Of a DNA stretch of 64,000 nucleotides, positions 12,909 to 24,019 are shown piece after piece. Made by a program: the position numbers and the translations under genes. The notes below the pieces were generated by a model that saw only the letters and a program-made list of their open reading frames with translations, did no database searches and had not been told where the DNA came from. The stretch lies in the NCBI GenBank assembly GCA_050084515.1, contig CM114271.1:19468001-19532000 (forward strand). The letters run 5' to 3'. Numbering within the stretch: position 1 is the first letter of the stretch; the number at the start of each line of letters is the position of its first letter. This stretch comes from Blasia pusilla (lineage: Eukaryota; Marchantiophyta; Marchantiopsida; Blasiales).

Positions 12909-13943
12909 TGTCGCGACCCTCATAACCAAACAACACCAAATACGCGCCAAGCGCAACATCAGAACTCAAAGGAACTCACGCCGCGAGGTTTGCGCTTTGG
13001 AGAGGCGTTTGGAAGAGTCTCTTGGAAAAGTCTAAGAGACGAAACGCGGAACAGAGTTGTGCGTTTCATCCGTTAGTGGTCGCGACCAGGAAACCTAGAC
13101 CAAACGCGAGCCGAGACTTGAGATGAGTTGAGTCTTGGGAGGTTAGTTGCCAAAGAGGTGAGAACCAGTTTGGAACATGACTAGCGTTTGGGAGAATCTG
13201 ACTGTGTTTAGGACCATAACGTTGAGCTCCAAGATGCGTTTGCAACAAATAAGGGCGCGTTGGAAATCTGATCTTGAGACGCTTCCAACGCACCAAAGAT
13301 CTTAGCAAACACATAAGTACAAGCTGAGATATTGGCCGAAAACGATTGAGAGAGAAATCGGGTTGAGGGCCAATTGGAGAGGCCCAGGTGTCTTTCCCTA
13401 AATGTAGGGGGCCCCCGGAGATCCCCAGAAGTACTAGTAAGGGGAGTACCTTCTCTGAGATGTCTCGGGAAACAAAACCCCACTTTGGGCGCCAAACGAT
13501 GTTTCAGAGGCTCGGGATGGAACGGGAGTTTGGCGCGGAAACCCGAAACCCAAACCTGATCCAAGGGAGTGGACTTTGTATGCCACACTTGGATTCCAAC
13601 CCAAGATTCACGCCGTGTGCAGTCTTGGTGAGGAACTCATTGGATGTTCATCGGACGCTTGGAACCGCTTAGGTGCGTAAACGCCGTTTCAGATTCCTGA
13701 ACCGACCAGAAAGTCTGTCCCAAGTCTTTCGAGACTTGCCCGTGTTGGAAACCGCGAAACTAGGAAGGTTGAGCTTGAAGAGAGTCTGAGACGAGAACTC
13801 GGAAAGTAATCCCGCTGATTGATCCAAGACCCGACTAACCGAAGTGCGTGTTTGGATGCAGATCAGCGTTGAGAGCGTGACCTACTAAACGCACGCTTCC
13901 GCAACAAACAAGATTAACGTTCAAGGAGAGTAGGCGCACGAAA
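12909..13943 (+). mobile_element. R1 solo LTR with perfect 5-bp target duplication
   Basis: It starts TGTCGCGACCCTCATAACC and ends GGCGCACGAAA (CA worn to AA). It is flanked on both sides by ATTTG (12904-12908 and 13944-13948), the 5-bp duplication a retroviral-type integrase makes. It interrupts the protease region of the plus-strand R1 element: the frame reading into 12908 continues without shift from 13949 if the LTR and one ATTTG are ignored. No internal sequence remains, so the two LTRs of this insertion recombined. Confidence 0.93.
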
Positions 13944-15235
13944 ATTTGAGTTGAAGGAGAAATTCATGGTGTGCAATATGGACAGAATCGATGGAGTCTT
14001 GGAGAAAAAATTCTACGATGTGTATTAGGTAGAATTGAGGCAAAGACCTTTGAGGTTGAGCATCTTGGTAAAAGGCAAGTGGTTGCACGTCAAGTTGGTT
14101 CGTGAGGTTCCAATGAAGACAGAGTTGGTGAACGCCATTACAAAGACAAGTTGGACCGAGTTAGAGGATGGGTTTTTCTACTTGATGAGACAAGTAGAGG
14201 ACGACGCAAGCGCAAGATGTAGAGATCATGACTCAGCTTAAAGGGAAATCCGTGAAACACTCAAGAGAGTAGTAAAGGAATTTGGTGATGTCTTGACGAA
14301 GGAACTTCCGATTGAGTTGCCACCACATAAGGCGGTCGATCATAAGATAGAGGTGATATTGGGGTCTCAATCACCTTCAAAGGCACCATACATGTTGAAT
14401 CAAGAGGAGCTCATAGAGTTGAAGAAACAATTAGGTGAACTCCTAGAGAGAGCTTATATTCAAACTAGCAAGTCACCTTATGGAGCGCCCATTCTCTTTG
14501 TGAAGAAGAAAGATGAAAAGTTGAGACTCTATGTTGATTACTGGGCGCTCACTTAAAACCGGTTAGGAACAAATATCCCCTTTTGAGGATGGATGATCTC
14601 TTTGATCAATTTTCAGGTGTCAAGTATTCAGCAAGACTGACTTGAAGCCAAGATATTACTAGATTTGAATTGCCGAAGCGGATGTGGAGAAGAGTGCATG
14701 TAGGTAGAGATATGGCTTGTTCGAGTTTGTGGTGATGCCCTTCGGTCTATGTTATGTGCCTCCAAAATTTACCACGTTGATGAACTCCATCTTTCATAAG
14801 GAGACGGATGAGTATGTAATCATCTACATAGATGACATACTGATCTACTCAAAGTCACTAGAGCAGCATGCTCAACATTTAAGGACAGTGTTTGCAAAAC
14901 TCGAGGCGAACAAGATGTATGCAAATATGGAAAAGAATGAGTTCGGCTTGACCAAGATCAAGTTCTTGGATCATATGATTAGCGTAGATGGAGTGAGTCT
15001 AGACATGGAGAAGATGAAAGCAATTTCCGAATGGGAACTGCCTTCCACCATGAAGGGGATGAGGAGGTTCATCGGAGAAGACCAATTTTTTACCAGACTT
15101 ACATGAAGAAATTTTTGAGAATAGTGAAACCTCTCACGGATTGGATTGGTGAGTTTTCCAACACTACGTGGACCCCATCGATGGATGAGATGTTCAACCG
15201 ACTCAAGGAGATCCTATTAAGGTTGCCCGGAAACA
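13944..15235 (+). pseudogene. R1 element end of protease and reverse transcriptase, decayed
   Basis: This continues the pol frame behind the solo LTR. 13944-14030 is the end of the protease (VCNMDRIDGVL). 14293-14556 holds the pre-RT and fingers (ELPPHKAVDHKIEV, SKSPYGAPILFVKKKD). 14717-15106 has FEFVVMPFGLC, the intact catalytic box YIDDILIYSK near 14825-14854, and the thumb (KGMRRFIGE). Frames change at about 14556 and 15090, and stops are frequent, so it cannot make protein. Similarity fades at about 15235; RNase H, integrase and the 3' LTR are absent from the window. The catalytic box is better kept than in the minus-strand element, which fits a younger insertion. Confidence 0.88.
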
Positions 15236-15239
15236 GACA

Positions 15240-15655
15240 AGTCCATCCATGGGACGAACATGTTTGGATATGAACATGGACATGGAAAACTGGTTGTGAG
15301 CGCGGGTTTTCTTGGCCCCCAAATCAATCGCACGGGCTCCACCCGCGAGAATAGATGCGGGCTCGGACAAAGGATACGGGCTAAAGATGGGCCACATGTG
15401 CAACGCGGGATGAGGGAGGATTTGACGGGCAAGACATGCTCAGTGTGGGCTCCACACCCCTACGGCGAGCTGGGCGTAGGCTAGTTGTGCTAGGTGGAAT
15501 ATGGCGCGGACTAGGCGGCCAGGGGAAGGGCCAAGGGGGCTGGGGGTGGGCTGGTGGTTCTAATGGGGACTTACATGGGATTTGTGTAGAGGTAGGGTGT
15601 TTGACGGCTTGAGGGGTTGGAATAGGGTTGTTGTAGTAGAGAATAGGTTAGTTAG
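15240..15655. other. GC-richer spacer with no assignment
   Basis: This stretch is richer in G and C than its surroundings (for example CGGGCTCGGACAAAGG near 15358). Its short frames match nothing I know. It follows the point where the R1 reverse transcriptase breaks off and precedes an R3 repeat, so it may be part of another unrecognised element. Confidence 0.4.
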
Positions 15656-15659
15656 AAAT

Positions 15660-16110
15660 GAGAGTGATGTTGGATTCTCACATCCACTTCTCTGAGCACC
15701 ATTAATCTGATCGGCCCCCTTGTATGAGGAGAAGCCTAGATTGATGGTTCCGACTTAGACGTCAAAGGGGTCATAGTAATATCACGTAGGTGGTTTTATG
15801 AGTAGCGTTACTAGGATTATCCAACCCTATATTGCATCAGGGTGTGGAGCACCCTGATTTGTTACGAGGGTCCAAGGGCACAGCCCCTGAATTTTTTTCT
15901 ATTAATAGAAATTAAGAAAAATAGGTAAAAAAACCATAATTTCCCGAATAATGAAATAGTCGGGAGCCGTAGCCGTAGCGTATTCTTGTATGTCGAGTTA
16001 TCTCCATATTCAGGTTCCATCGAAGCTCTTCTGTGAGCGCACGGACGGACTAGGCCACTTTGTATCTCTAAGTTTTGTAAAGATTTCAGTGATTTCGTTA
16101 CTTTCTATTT
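15660..16110 (+). mobile_element. R3 repeat, copy 1 (probable LTR)
   Basis: Colinear with 34421-34815. Shared landmarks are TGTTGGATTCT at the start, CATTAATCTGATCGGCCCCCTT, GTAGCGTTACTAGGATTATC, ATCAGGG, GGTCGGGAGCCG (here AGTCGGGAGCCG), and TTCCATCGAAGCTCTTCT. TGTTGGA is a common LTR start. The second copy has a TATAAATA box at the expected place; here it is worn (TATTAATAGAAATT), and a short segment around the ATCAGGG differs. Ends are uncertain and no coding sequence belongs to it. Confidence 0.6.
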
Positions 16111-16435
16111 TCTTACAAGTGATTGAAGAAATGGGGATAGTATTAGTGGTGAGAGGAAAAAGAATCTTAAAATAGAGTTGAATGGGGTGGTTGTATTGGA
16201 AAATAGGTTAGTTGGAAATTCGAGTAGGTAAAGAAGTTAAGATAGATCAAAAAGGAAATATTAGGAGAACAAAATCAGATTTGTTAAATGGTGATTTGTG
16301 AAGATGATTTAGTAAAAAATATAAGTGGGGGGTAGATTATTTGGGGAGTTAGAAGGGTTCATTCTCTTCCTTCCATGCTCCCCTAGATTAACTCGCTCAT
16401 TTTTTGTACACCATTACAATCTCATTCCTCCCTTC

Positions 16436-16438
<3 letters not shown>

Positions 16439-16523
<85 letters not shown>
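16439..16523. repeat. (TC)n microsatellite, about 85 bp
   Basis: An uninterrupted TC run ending in TGTGTATA. It is unrelated in flank to the TC run at 4627, so the two expanded independently. Confidence 0.97.
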
Positions 16524-16531
<8 letters not shown>

Positions 16532-17098
16532 TCTTTCGTGATATTTTTTCTCCATAGATATTTGAAATTGATAAGTGAGAATATATTTTGCCACTAGATA
16601 ACCCTAATCATGTAAGGTATCTCGTTTATCTAGGTTAGCATACTGATCTTTCTTGTTCATAGTGAATTTTCCAAGTTTATTATTGGAGCATTCACGAACA
16701 ATATTTGGTGTAATTTGCATACATTTTACTGGTTGATATATCCCACTTTTGACATTGTAAATTATTGCACATTATCCAAATATTTTTGGATGGGGTTAGT
16801 GTCTACCTGTGATCATGATCAAAACCAGACATCTCCAACAGATCTTGAAGGAACATTGGGAAGAAGTACAGATAGAAGGTGGAACATCAAGCAGATGATA
16901 GTGCAAGTATTGTCCCTATTCTATGAAAACGTATCATAGCACGCGGATGGTGGAGCATTTTACACAAGAGAGACGAAAGAAAAAGGATAGAAATAAGGAT
17001 ATCCATCATGTCAAATTAGATCCCTCATAGTGTGTAATGGGATCTCCAAAAGAAGGTACTTGTGGGAAATGAACAAAGAAGGGAAGCGAGACCCTTGA

Positions 17099-18492
17099 GT
17101 GAAGTGGAGGAGACGGACGCCATTACAAATAGGTTCGCAACAAACAAGAAATAATGTTTATATTATGTTCAATATTGATGGGGTTGCGCACATGCCATCA
17201 TGTGGCAATCTCGAGGAATGTAGAGGGGTGACTAGGCTGATTCGAGGGACGAGTAGTTCTTGGAAGAAGCAAGTAGATCTGAGGGATTCTTTCAACATCC
17301 AAGGAATATACGTTACAAATGACATGTAGGCGATGTACTTCTATGAATATGGAATACCATCCAGCGTAGTACGGCAAGATAATTTCAAACAAGCAGTGTT
17401 GGCAGCAACAAAGGTGAATGGTTACTTAGGTTGCCATTCCTAAGTAACCATTCACCCTAATGTCCTAGTTACAATTTGTTGCGCACCATCCTACTTGAAA
17501 AACATATAGGGAAGGTGAAGGGAAAGGTGGATGGTATATTGGATAATTTGCGTTTGGGGTCCACAATCATCGCGGATTCTAGGACCAATGTGAGGAGCAA
17601 GTCTTTAGTGAACATTATGATCTCGTATCCATAAGGTGAGGTCATGATTGAGTCGGTAGACACCAAGGAGGAATCCCAAACGGCGGAATGGTCGGCTCGT
17701 CATGATTGTTGCTTCCTACGAACACACGCTTTACCACAAACTTTATCATATTAGAACGTGTCTTAGAATTGAGGAAGGAATTCCACGCCATGATTGCCAC
17801 CAATACTTTTAGGAAGTATTTCAATAGAAGGGATGCGAGGCAAAGGGATAACTTGGAGAAAGCACAAGAGATTGAGTCTATTGTGGCCAATCACGATTTT
17901 TGGATAGAAGGTGAGGAGTTGTTTGCTGCGGCTCAACCAACTATTATTGTGTTGAGAGATTGTGATGGCCATAAAGCAATGACAGGGCATATTTCTCGCT
18001 GTATATTTAAGATAATGGAAGATCCGTTCTTTTTCTGTAACTTTGTGGCCCGGTATGGGTTAAATGCGTCGCGGCTTTTTAGTGACAATGTCCAGGGCTA
18101 TGAAAATTATCGATGTTATTTCTAGGCGGTGGGCACTTATCGACAACAAGTTACATGCAATAGGCTACATTCTCGCCCCTTACAGTCTTCTTGATAGTGT
18201 TCAAGATGTCACTTCAAATGTTGAGTGTATAAGAGATTTCAAAAAATATTTGAACCTTTATGCAAAGCAGCACGCCCTCAATGTCACCGAGGCTAATTCT
18301 CACGTAGGTACTTGGTTGCGAGAGTTGGGCAACATTGTGAACCATCATAAACTATTTATGGATGAGTTTGGTAGGAAAGTTGTCGATTCAATTGCCCCCT
18401 CTAATTGGTGGAGCATGTACAATCAAGGTGTATCAACATTAAGCTTTGCGGCTAAGTCCATATTAGCACAAGTGGTTTCTTCCTCGTCAACG
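17099..18492 (+). pseudogene. hAT-superfamily transposase (DUF659 type), interrupted
   Basis: The order of segments is that of plant hAT transposases with DUF659. A His/Cys-rich N-terminal remnant (17150-17220) is followed by YEYGIPSSVVRQDNF (about 17341-17385), then TIIADSRTNVRSKSLVN (about 17560-17615, around the first catalytic Asp), then LLPTNTRFTTNF (17709 on), FWIEGEELF, RRWALIDNKLHAIGY (the conserved RW region, 18125-18170), and finally SFAAKSILAQVVSSSST (to 18490), which begins the C-terminal dimerisation motif. An R2 LTR starts exactly there. Stops, a frameshift near 18120 and a fold-back insertion at 17413 show it is dead. A short C-terminal remnant lies beyond the LTR. Confidence 0.88.
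17413..17456. repeat. Perfect 18-bp inverted repeat, 8-base spacer
   Basis: Arms at 17413-17430 (GGTGAATGGTTACTTAGG) and 17439-17456 are exact reverse complements, with TTGCCATT between. It lies inside the hAT frame, just after a run matching the family (VNGY), where related proteins continue with different residues. The right arm therefore looks like a copied, inverted insertion rather than original coding sequence. Confidence 0.95.
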
Positions 18493-19703
18493 TGTCGTGT
18501 TGAGAGCCTTTCTTCGAGTAAGGGCGAGCCTTCTAGCTGCAGCAGACGTGGTTGATGCAAGTCAAACTCTATAAGGTGTTCTCCTTTTTCAATTTAGAAT
18601 TATTATGTAAACCCTCCATTCTCTCACGAGAGGAATCACAAATGGTAGTGCCGAGGCGATCACTTCTTCATAACATGGAACCCCAAAATTACTAACTATG
18701 AAGTCCTTGTAAACTACTTTATGTTTGTACACAAGAAAAATAACACAACTAGTGTTAAATCCTATTCAAGTTGGCCTATTGACGTCCATGAATTGTTATA
18801 TAAGGATATACAAAATACAATCCCATATTCTTTCGTACATGACTATAGGAAGAATCATCGGAGTTAGAGATTGCATAACTTGGTTCATGAACACCTCCCC
18901 AAAATGATAAACTAGATAGCGTGTGAACCAATGTCTATCTATAAAGAGAATCTTGATCTGGTACGGGTTAAGAAAAGTAAAATTAGGCACAACTCGTGCT
19001 CCATCCCTATCCATACTTTACAGACATCCTCTACTCTCATATAGAATGGATTTTGGCGGAGTTGCTCTCCCAAGAGGGATAATCCACTCTTATTGGGAAA
19101 ATAAAAAGCCAAACCATCAATTATTTTAGGTATGACTAAATTCCCCTAAGGTGACAAGTCTCTCATCTCCACACTTACCATATTCTAGAATCCTCTCAAA
19201 GAATAGACCATAGTCAAGTTACTCTCCCAAGAGGGATAATCCACTCTTATAAGAAGAGCAAACAATCCCAAAGCCATGCATTCAAGAGTGATACAAGAAA
19301 TTCAAGATGTGAAATAGAAGAGGATGAACCCTTGAAGATCCCTCCGCTTTATATACTCACAAGGATCCACAAGAGTATAAAATATGGTTAATCTTATCTT
19401 ATGCCATATAGCTTCCTTTCAAGGTTTAGCCAATCCTATTTTGACATAAGTAGATTACCTCTTATCTCTTCGAAAATATCCTACTTTATTCACTTCATAT
19501 CTTCCAAACTACCCCAATTTCCTAGCCACCAATCAAGACTACTCTTGCTTTTTCTTTCATTAAAGCACCAACCCTCCTACTTTATTTTTATAATCCCATC
19601 TTTTATTTATTATCTTTTTTCTAAAGTTGGGCCTGTACAAATGAGCCACCCTAAAGAGGTTTAAAAATGGGAATTTCAATTTCCTAGGCTAATTTACTCA
19701 ATT
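18493..19703 (+). mobile_element. R2 LTR inserted in the hAT transposase, 3' end lost
   Basis: It starts TGTCGTGTTGAGAGCC and follows the R2 copy at 6336-7614 up to AATTTACTCAAT near 19703, then stops about 75 bp short of the R2 end. The sequence beyond matches the hAT C-terminal region. A deletion therefore removed the LTR end together with the hAT segment encoding the middle of the dimerisation domain. The CTCCCAAGAGGG motif is present twice, near 19066 and 19226. Confidence 0.82.
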
Positions 19704-20100
19704 AGATTTAGAGTATATCTATACAAACTCAAGGTTTGGAGAGAAATACTTTTTTGAAAGGGATGGACAAGAATAAGGTAGAAGGGTTGTAGAAGATGGT
19801 AGCGAGTATAGTTTACATGCAGGAAACCGCAATGATAATCATGAAGATAACCTCGACTTGCAAGATCATGACCTAGAGGATGAGGACGTGATATGTGGAC
19901 TTTATGGCATCGAAGGGAGGTAGGATACTCATATCAAAACCACTTAAAACTTTGACTCCGAGGGGCTGGAAGAGACGAAGATGATGATGTAATGGAACAT
20001 TGGAGTTTAGAGCACGAGGAAGAGCAAAAACGAAGGACTTCAAGTGAATCTTCCTAGCACTTCTCCTAAGATAATCTACAACCCTTAGATTTTCGCATCA
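19704..20100 (+). pseudogene. hAT transposase C-terminal remnant
   Basis: Directly after the truncated LTR a frame reads LEYIYTNSRFG, which fits the part of plant hAT transposases that follows the dimerisation motif (a Val-Tyr-x-His-Ser-Asn-Leu-Arg-like run). An acidic tail follows in a shifted frame (NLDLQDHDLEDEDV near 19850-19890), also usual for this family. Stops are present. The match is short, so confidence rests on its position. Confidence 0.6.
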
Positions 20101-20599
20101 GTAGGAATTTATAATTATTCCATCGAGTCTAGTAAATCTATGCGTGATCCCTCTTTGAAAGTTGAAACAGTCGACTTAATAGATGAGCCTAATGATAATG
20201 ATGTTCTCGTACCTGTTGTTCCAAACTCTCAACCCATCAATCATGGTATATATAGTTCATACATTTCCTCCGATGATGAAACAATTGCAATAGGAAATCG
20301 TTGTTGATCCACACGACTTTGAACTCTTGAGCCACCAAATTACCGCCTACTTCTTAATCCACCAAACCCAACCATAGACCTAGACTAGTAGAGTAATTAG
20401 TGAATGTAGTGAAACAGATTAGTAAATAGTTATAGCAAACTCTTTTTGTAAAGAATATTGTAAGAATGTCATTTTGAATACATTCTTTTTTGTAACATTA
20501 TCGCTACTAAAGCAATATATTGATGGTCAAATTGGAAAGTTTGATTTTGTGGAATGAAGATTTTATTGCACATTCAGTTAAAAAATATCTTCTATGAAA

Positions 20600-23500
20600 A
20601 AAGCTAAAAAAATATAAGATGGAAAATGAAAAGACATTCTTTTCATTGAAAGTTTAAGGGCGTTTCAAAAATGAGTTAGCAATTTTTGAGTTTTTGGTCA
20701 CAACTTCATTTTGCTTGAAACTTTGCAAGGAAGCTACATACACCATGGATATCATGTGTGCCAAAGTTCAGTTCTAGATGAGATACTTGGAAAAGATGGA
20801 AAATTAAAAGATCTTCTTTTCATTGAAGGTTTAAGGGCACTTGGGAACTATTGTTTAAAAAATGAGTTAGTAACTTTTGAGCTTTTGGTCATGACTCCAT
20901 TTTGCTTGAAACTTTTCAAGGGACCTACATACACCTTGCAAATTGTGTGTATCAAATTTCAGCTCAAGATGAGATAGTTGGACAAAATGAAAAATAAAAA
21001 GACCTTCTTTTCATTGAAGGTTTAACGGTTTGGGTCGAAAAACAACTAAGTAATTTTTTAGCTTTTAGTCACAACTCCATTTTACTTGAAAATTTGCAAG
21101 AGTGCTACATGCACCATGGGGATTATTGGTAACAAATTTCTGCTCTAGATGAGATAGTTGGACAAGGTGGAAAATGAAAAGACCTTCTTTTCATTAAAGG
21201 TTTAAGGACACGAGTTTAAGAAATGAGTTAGAAAATTTTCAGATTTTTGTGACAACTCTATTTTTCTTGAAACTTTTCAGACGTGATATATGCACCTTGG
21301 AGATTATGTGTACTAAATTTTAGCTAAAGATGAGATATTCAGACAAGATGAAAAATGAAAAGATCCCATTTTCACACAAGGTTTAATGGCTCGTGTCCAA
21401 AAAAGAGTTAGCAATTTTTTAGCTTTAATTCACAACTCCATTTTGCTTGATCATTTTCAAGGGATCTACATGCACCTTGGGGATAATTTTTATTTAATTT
21501 CAGCTTAAGATGAGATATTTGGACAAGATGGAAAATAAAAAGACCATCTTTTCATTGAAGGTTTAATGATTCGGGTCGAAAAATGACTTAGTAATTTTTG
21601 AGCTTTTGGTGACAACTAAATTTTGCCTGAAAATTTTCAAGAGTGCTACATGGACCTTGGGGATCATATATAATTAATTGTAGCTCAAGGTGAGATATCT
21701 GGACAAGATGAAAAATGAAAAGACCCCATTTTGATAGAAGGTTTAATGACATGGGTCCAAAAGTGAGTTAGCAATTTTTGAGATTTTGGCAACAACTCCA
21801 TTTTGCTTAAAACTTTACAAAAGTGATATATGGATCTTGGGGATCATGTGTACCACCTTTTAGCTAAAGATGAAAAATGAGAAGACCCCATTTTGATATA
21901 CGATTCAATGGCGCGGGTCCAAGAATGAATTAGCAAATTTTAAGCTTTTTTTCACAACTCTATTTTTCTTGAAACTTTGTAAGGGAGCTACATGCACCTT
22001 GGGGATCATGAGTGCCAAATTTCAGTTCAAGATCACATAGTTGGACTATATGAAAAATGAATAGATATTCTTTTCATTGAAGGTTAAATGGTTCGGGTCC
22101 AAAAATGGGTTAATAATTTTTGAGCTTTTGATGAAAACTCCATTTTTCTTGAAATTTTGCAAGATTTCTACATAAATTTTAATGGAATAAATTTCAGCTC
22201 AAGATAGAGATAGTTGGACAAGATGAAAAATGAAAAGATCCCATTTTGATGGAAGGTTTGATGGTGCGGGTGCAAAAATGAGTTAGCAATTTTTGAGCTT
22301 TTGGTGATAATTTCATTTTTCTTGAAACTTAGCAAGGAAGCTGTATGCATCTTGGGGATCATGTGTACCACCTTTTAGCTAAAGATGAAAAATGAGAAGA
22401 CCCCATTTTGTCCAAGAATGAATTGATTTTTCTTGTGAGTCCAAATTTCAGTTTTGAAAAATGAATAGATATTCTTTTCATTGAAGGTTAAATGGTTCGG
22501 GTCCAAAAATGGGTTAATAATTTTTGAGCTTTTGATGAAAACTCCATTTTTCTTGAAATTTTGCAAGATTTCTACATAAATTTTAATGGAATAAATTTCA
22601 GCTCAAGATAGAGATAGTTGGACAAGATGAAAAATGAAAAGATCCCATTTTGATGGAAGGTTTGATGGTGCGGGTGCAAAAATGAGTTAGCAATTTTTGA
22701 GCTTTTGGTGATAATTTCATTTTTCTTGAAACTTAGCAAGGAAGTTGTATGCATCTTGGGGATCATGTGTATCAAATTTCAGTTCAAGATGAGATGGTTG
22801 GAAAAGATGGAAAAATAAAAAGACCTTTTCATTGAAGGTTGAATGGTTCATGTCCAAAAATGACTTAGTAATTTTTCAGCTTTTGGTCATGATTCTATTT
22901 TTCTTGAAACTTGACAAGGAAGCTACATGCACAATGGGGATCATTTGTTCCAAATTTCAACTCTAGATGAGATACTTGGACAAGATGGAAATTAAAAAGA
23001 CCTTCTTTTCATTAAAGGTTTAAGGGCACAATTTTAAAAGATATGTTAGCAATTTTTGAGCTTTTGGTGAAAATTATGTTTCCCTTAAAAGGTTGTTAGG
23101 GAGCTACACGCACCTTGGGGATCATGTGTACCAAATTTGATCTCAAGATGAGGTAGTTGGATAAGATGAAAAATGAAAAGATCCCATTTTAATAAAAGGT
23201 TTAATAGCGCGTGTCCAAAAATGAGTTAGCATTTTTCAGATTTATGGCACAACTCCATTTTTCTTGAAACTTTGCAAGAGTGCTACATGCACCATGGGGA
23301 TCACTTGTACCAAAGTTCAGTTCTAGATGATATACTTGAACAAGATCAAAAATAAAAAGACTTTCTTTTCATTGAAAGGAGCAGGTTTAAAAAACGAGTT
23401 AACAATTTTTCAGATTTTGGTCAAAACTCTATTTTCCTTGAATCTTTGCAAGGAAGCTACATGCACCTTGGGCATTATGTGTAGCAAATTTCATCTCAAG

Positions 23501-24012
23501 ATGAGATATTTGGACAAGATGAAAAATGAAAAGATGATATTCTGATAGAAGGTTTAATGGCGCACGTCCAAAAATGAGTTAGCAATTTTTGAGCTTTTGG
23601 TCAAAACTTCATTTTTCTTGAAACTTTGCGCGGGATTTATATGCACCTTTGGGATCATGTATGCCAAATTTCAGCTTAATATGAGATAGTTGGTGAAGAG
23701 GTAAAATGAAAAGACCTTCTTTTCATTGAAGGTTTAATGGTTCATGTCAAAAAATGACTTAGTAACTTTTGAGCTTTTGGTCAAAACTCTATTTTGCTTG
23801 AAACTTTACAAGAGAACTACATGCACCTTGGGGATCATGTGTGCCAAATCAAAGCTCAAGATGAGATGGTTGGACACAATGAAAAATGAAACCATCCCCT
23901 TTTCAATAAAGGTTTAATGACGTAGGTCCAAAAATATATTAGCAAATTTTCAGTTTTTGGTCACAACTTCATTTTACTTGAAAATTTGCAAGAGAATTTC
24001 ATGCACCAAATT
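20600..24012. repeat. Tandem satellite, monomer about 180 bp, about 19 units
   Basis: A head-to-tail array. Landmarks recurring once per unit are TGAGTTAGCAATTTTTGAGCTTTTGG, CTTGAAACTTTGCAAG, CTACATGCACCTTGGGGATCATG, CAAATTTCAGCTCAAGATGAGATAG and TTGGACAAGATG. The TTTTCATTGAAGG landmark or its variant falls near 20813, 21004, 21184, 21365, 21545 and 21725, so the period is 180 bp in the middle of the array. Units differ at many positions. Some have CTTCTTTTCATTGAAGG, others CCCATTTTGATAGAAGG. Short frames inside it are artefacts. Monomers of this length are typical of plant centromeric or heterochromatic satellites; whether this one is either is not shown by the sequence. Confidence 0.95.
22051..22771. 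repeat. Recent 404-bp-step duplication inside the satellite
   Basis: 22051-22367 and 22455-22771 are almost identical over 317 bp (about two differences seen), while ordinary neighbouring monomers differ strongly. The bridge 22368-22454 also copies earlier sequence near 21855-21890, with internal deletions. A block of roughly two and a half monomers was therefore duplicated in tandem recently. Confidence 0.9.
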
Positions 24013-24019
24013 ATTATGA

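Noticed and set aside
22168-22775. Two nearly identical small proteins (22168-22371 and 22572-22775, minus)
   Set aside because: Both are frames through duplicated satellite monomers, not genes.
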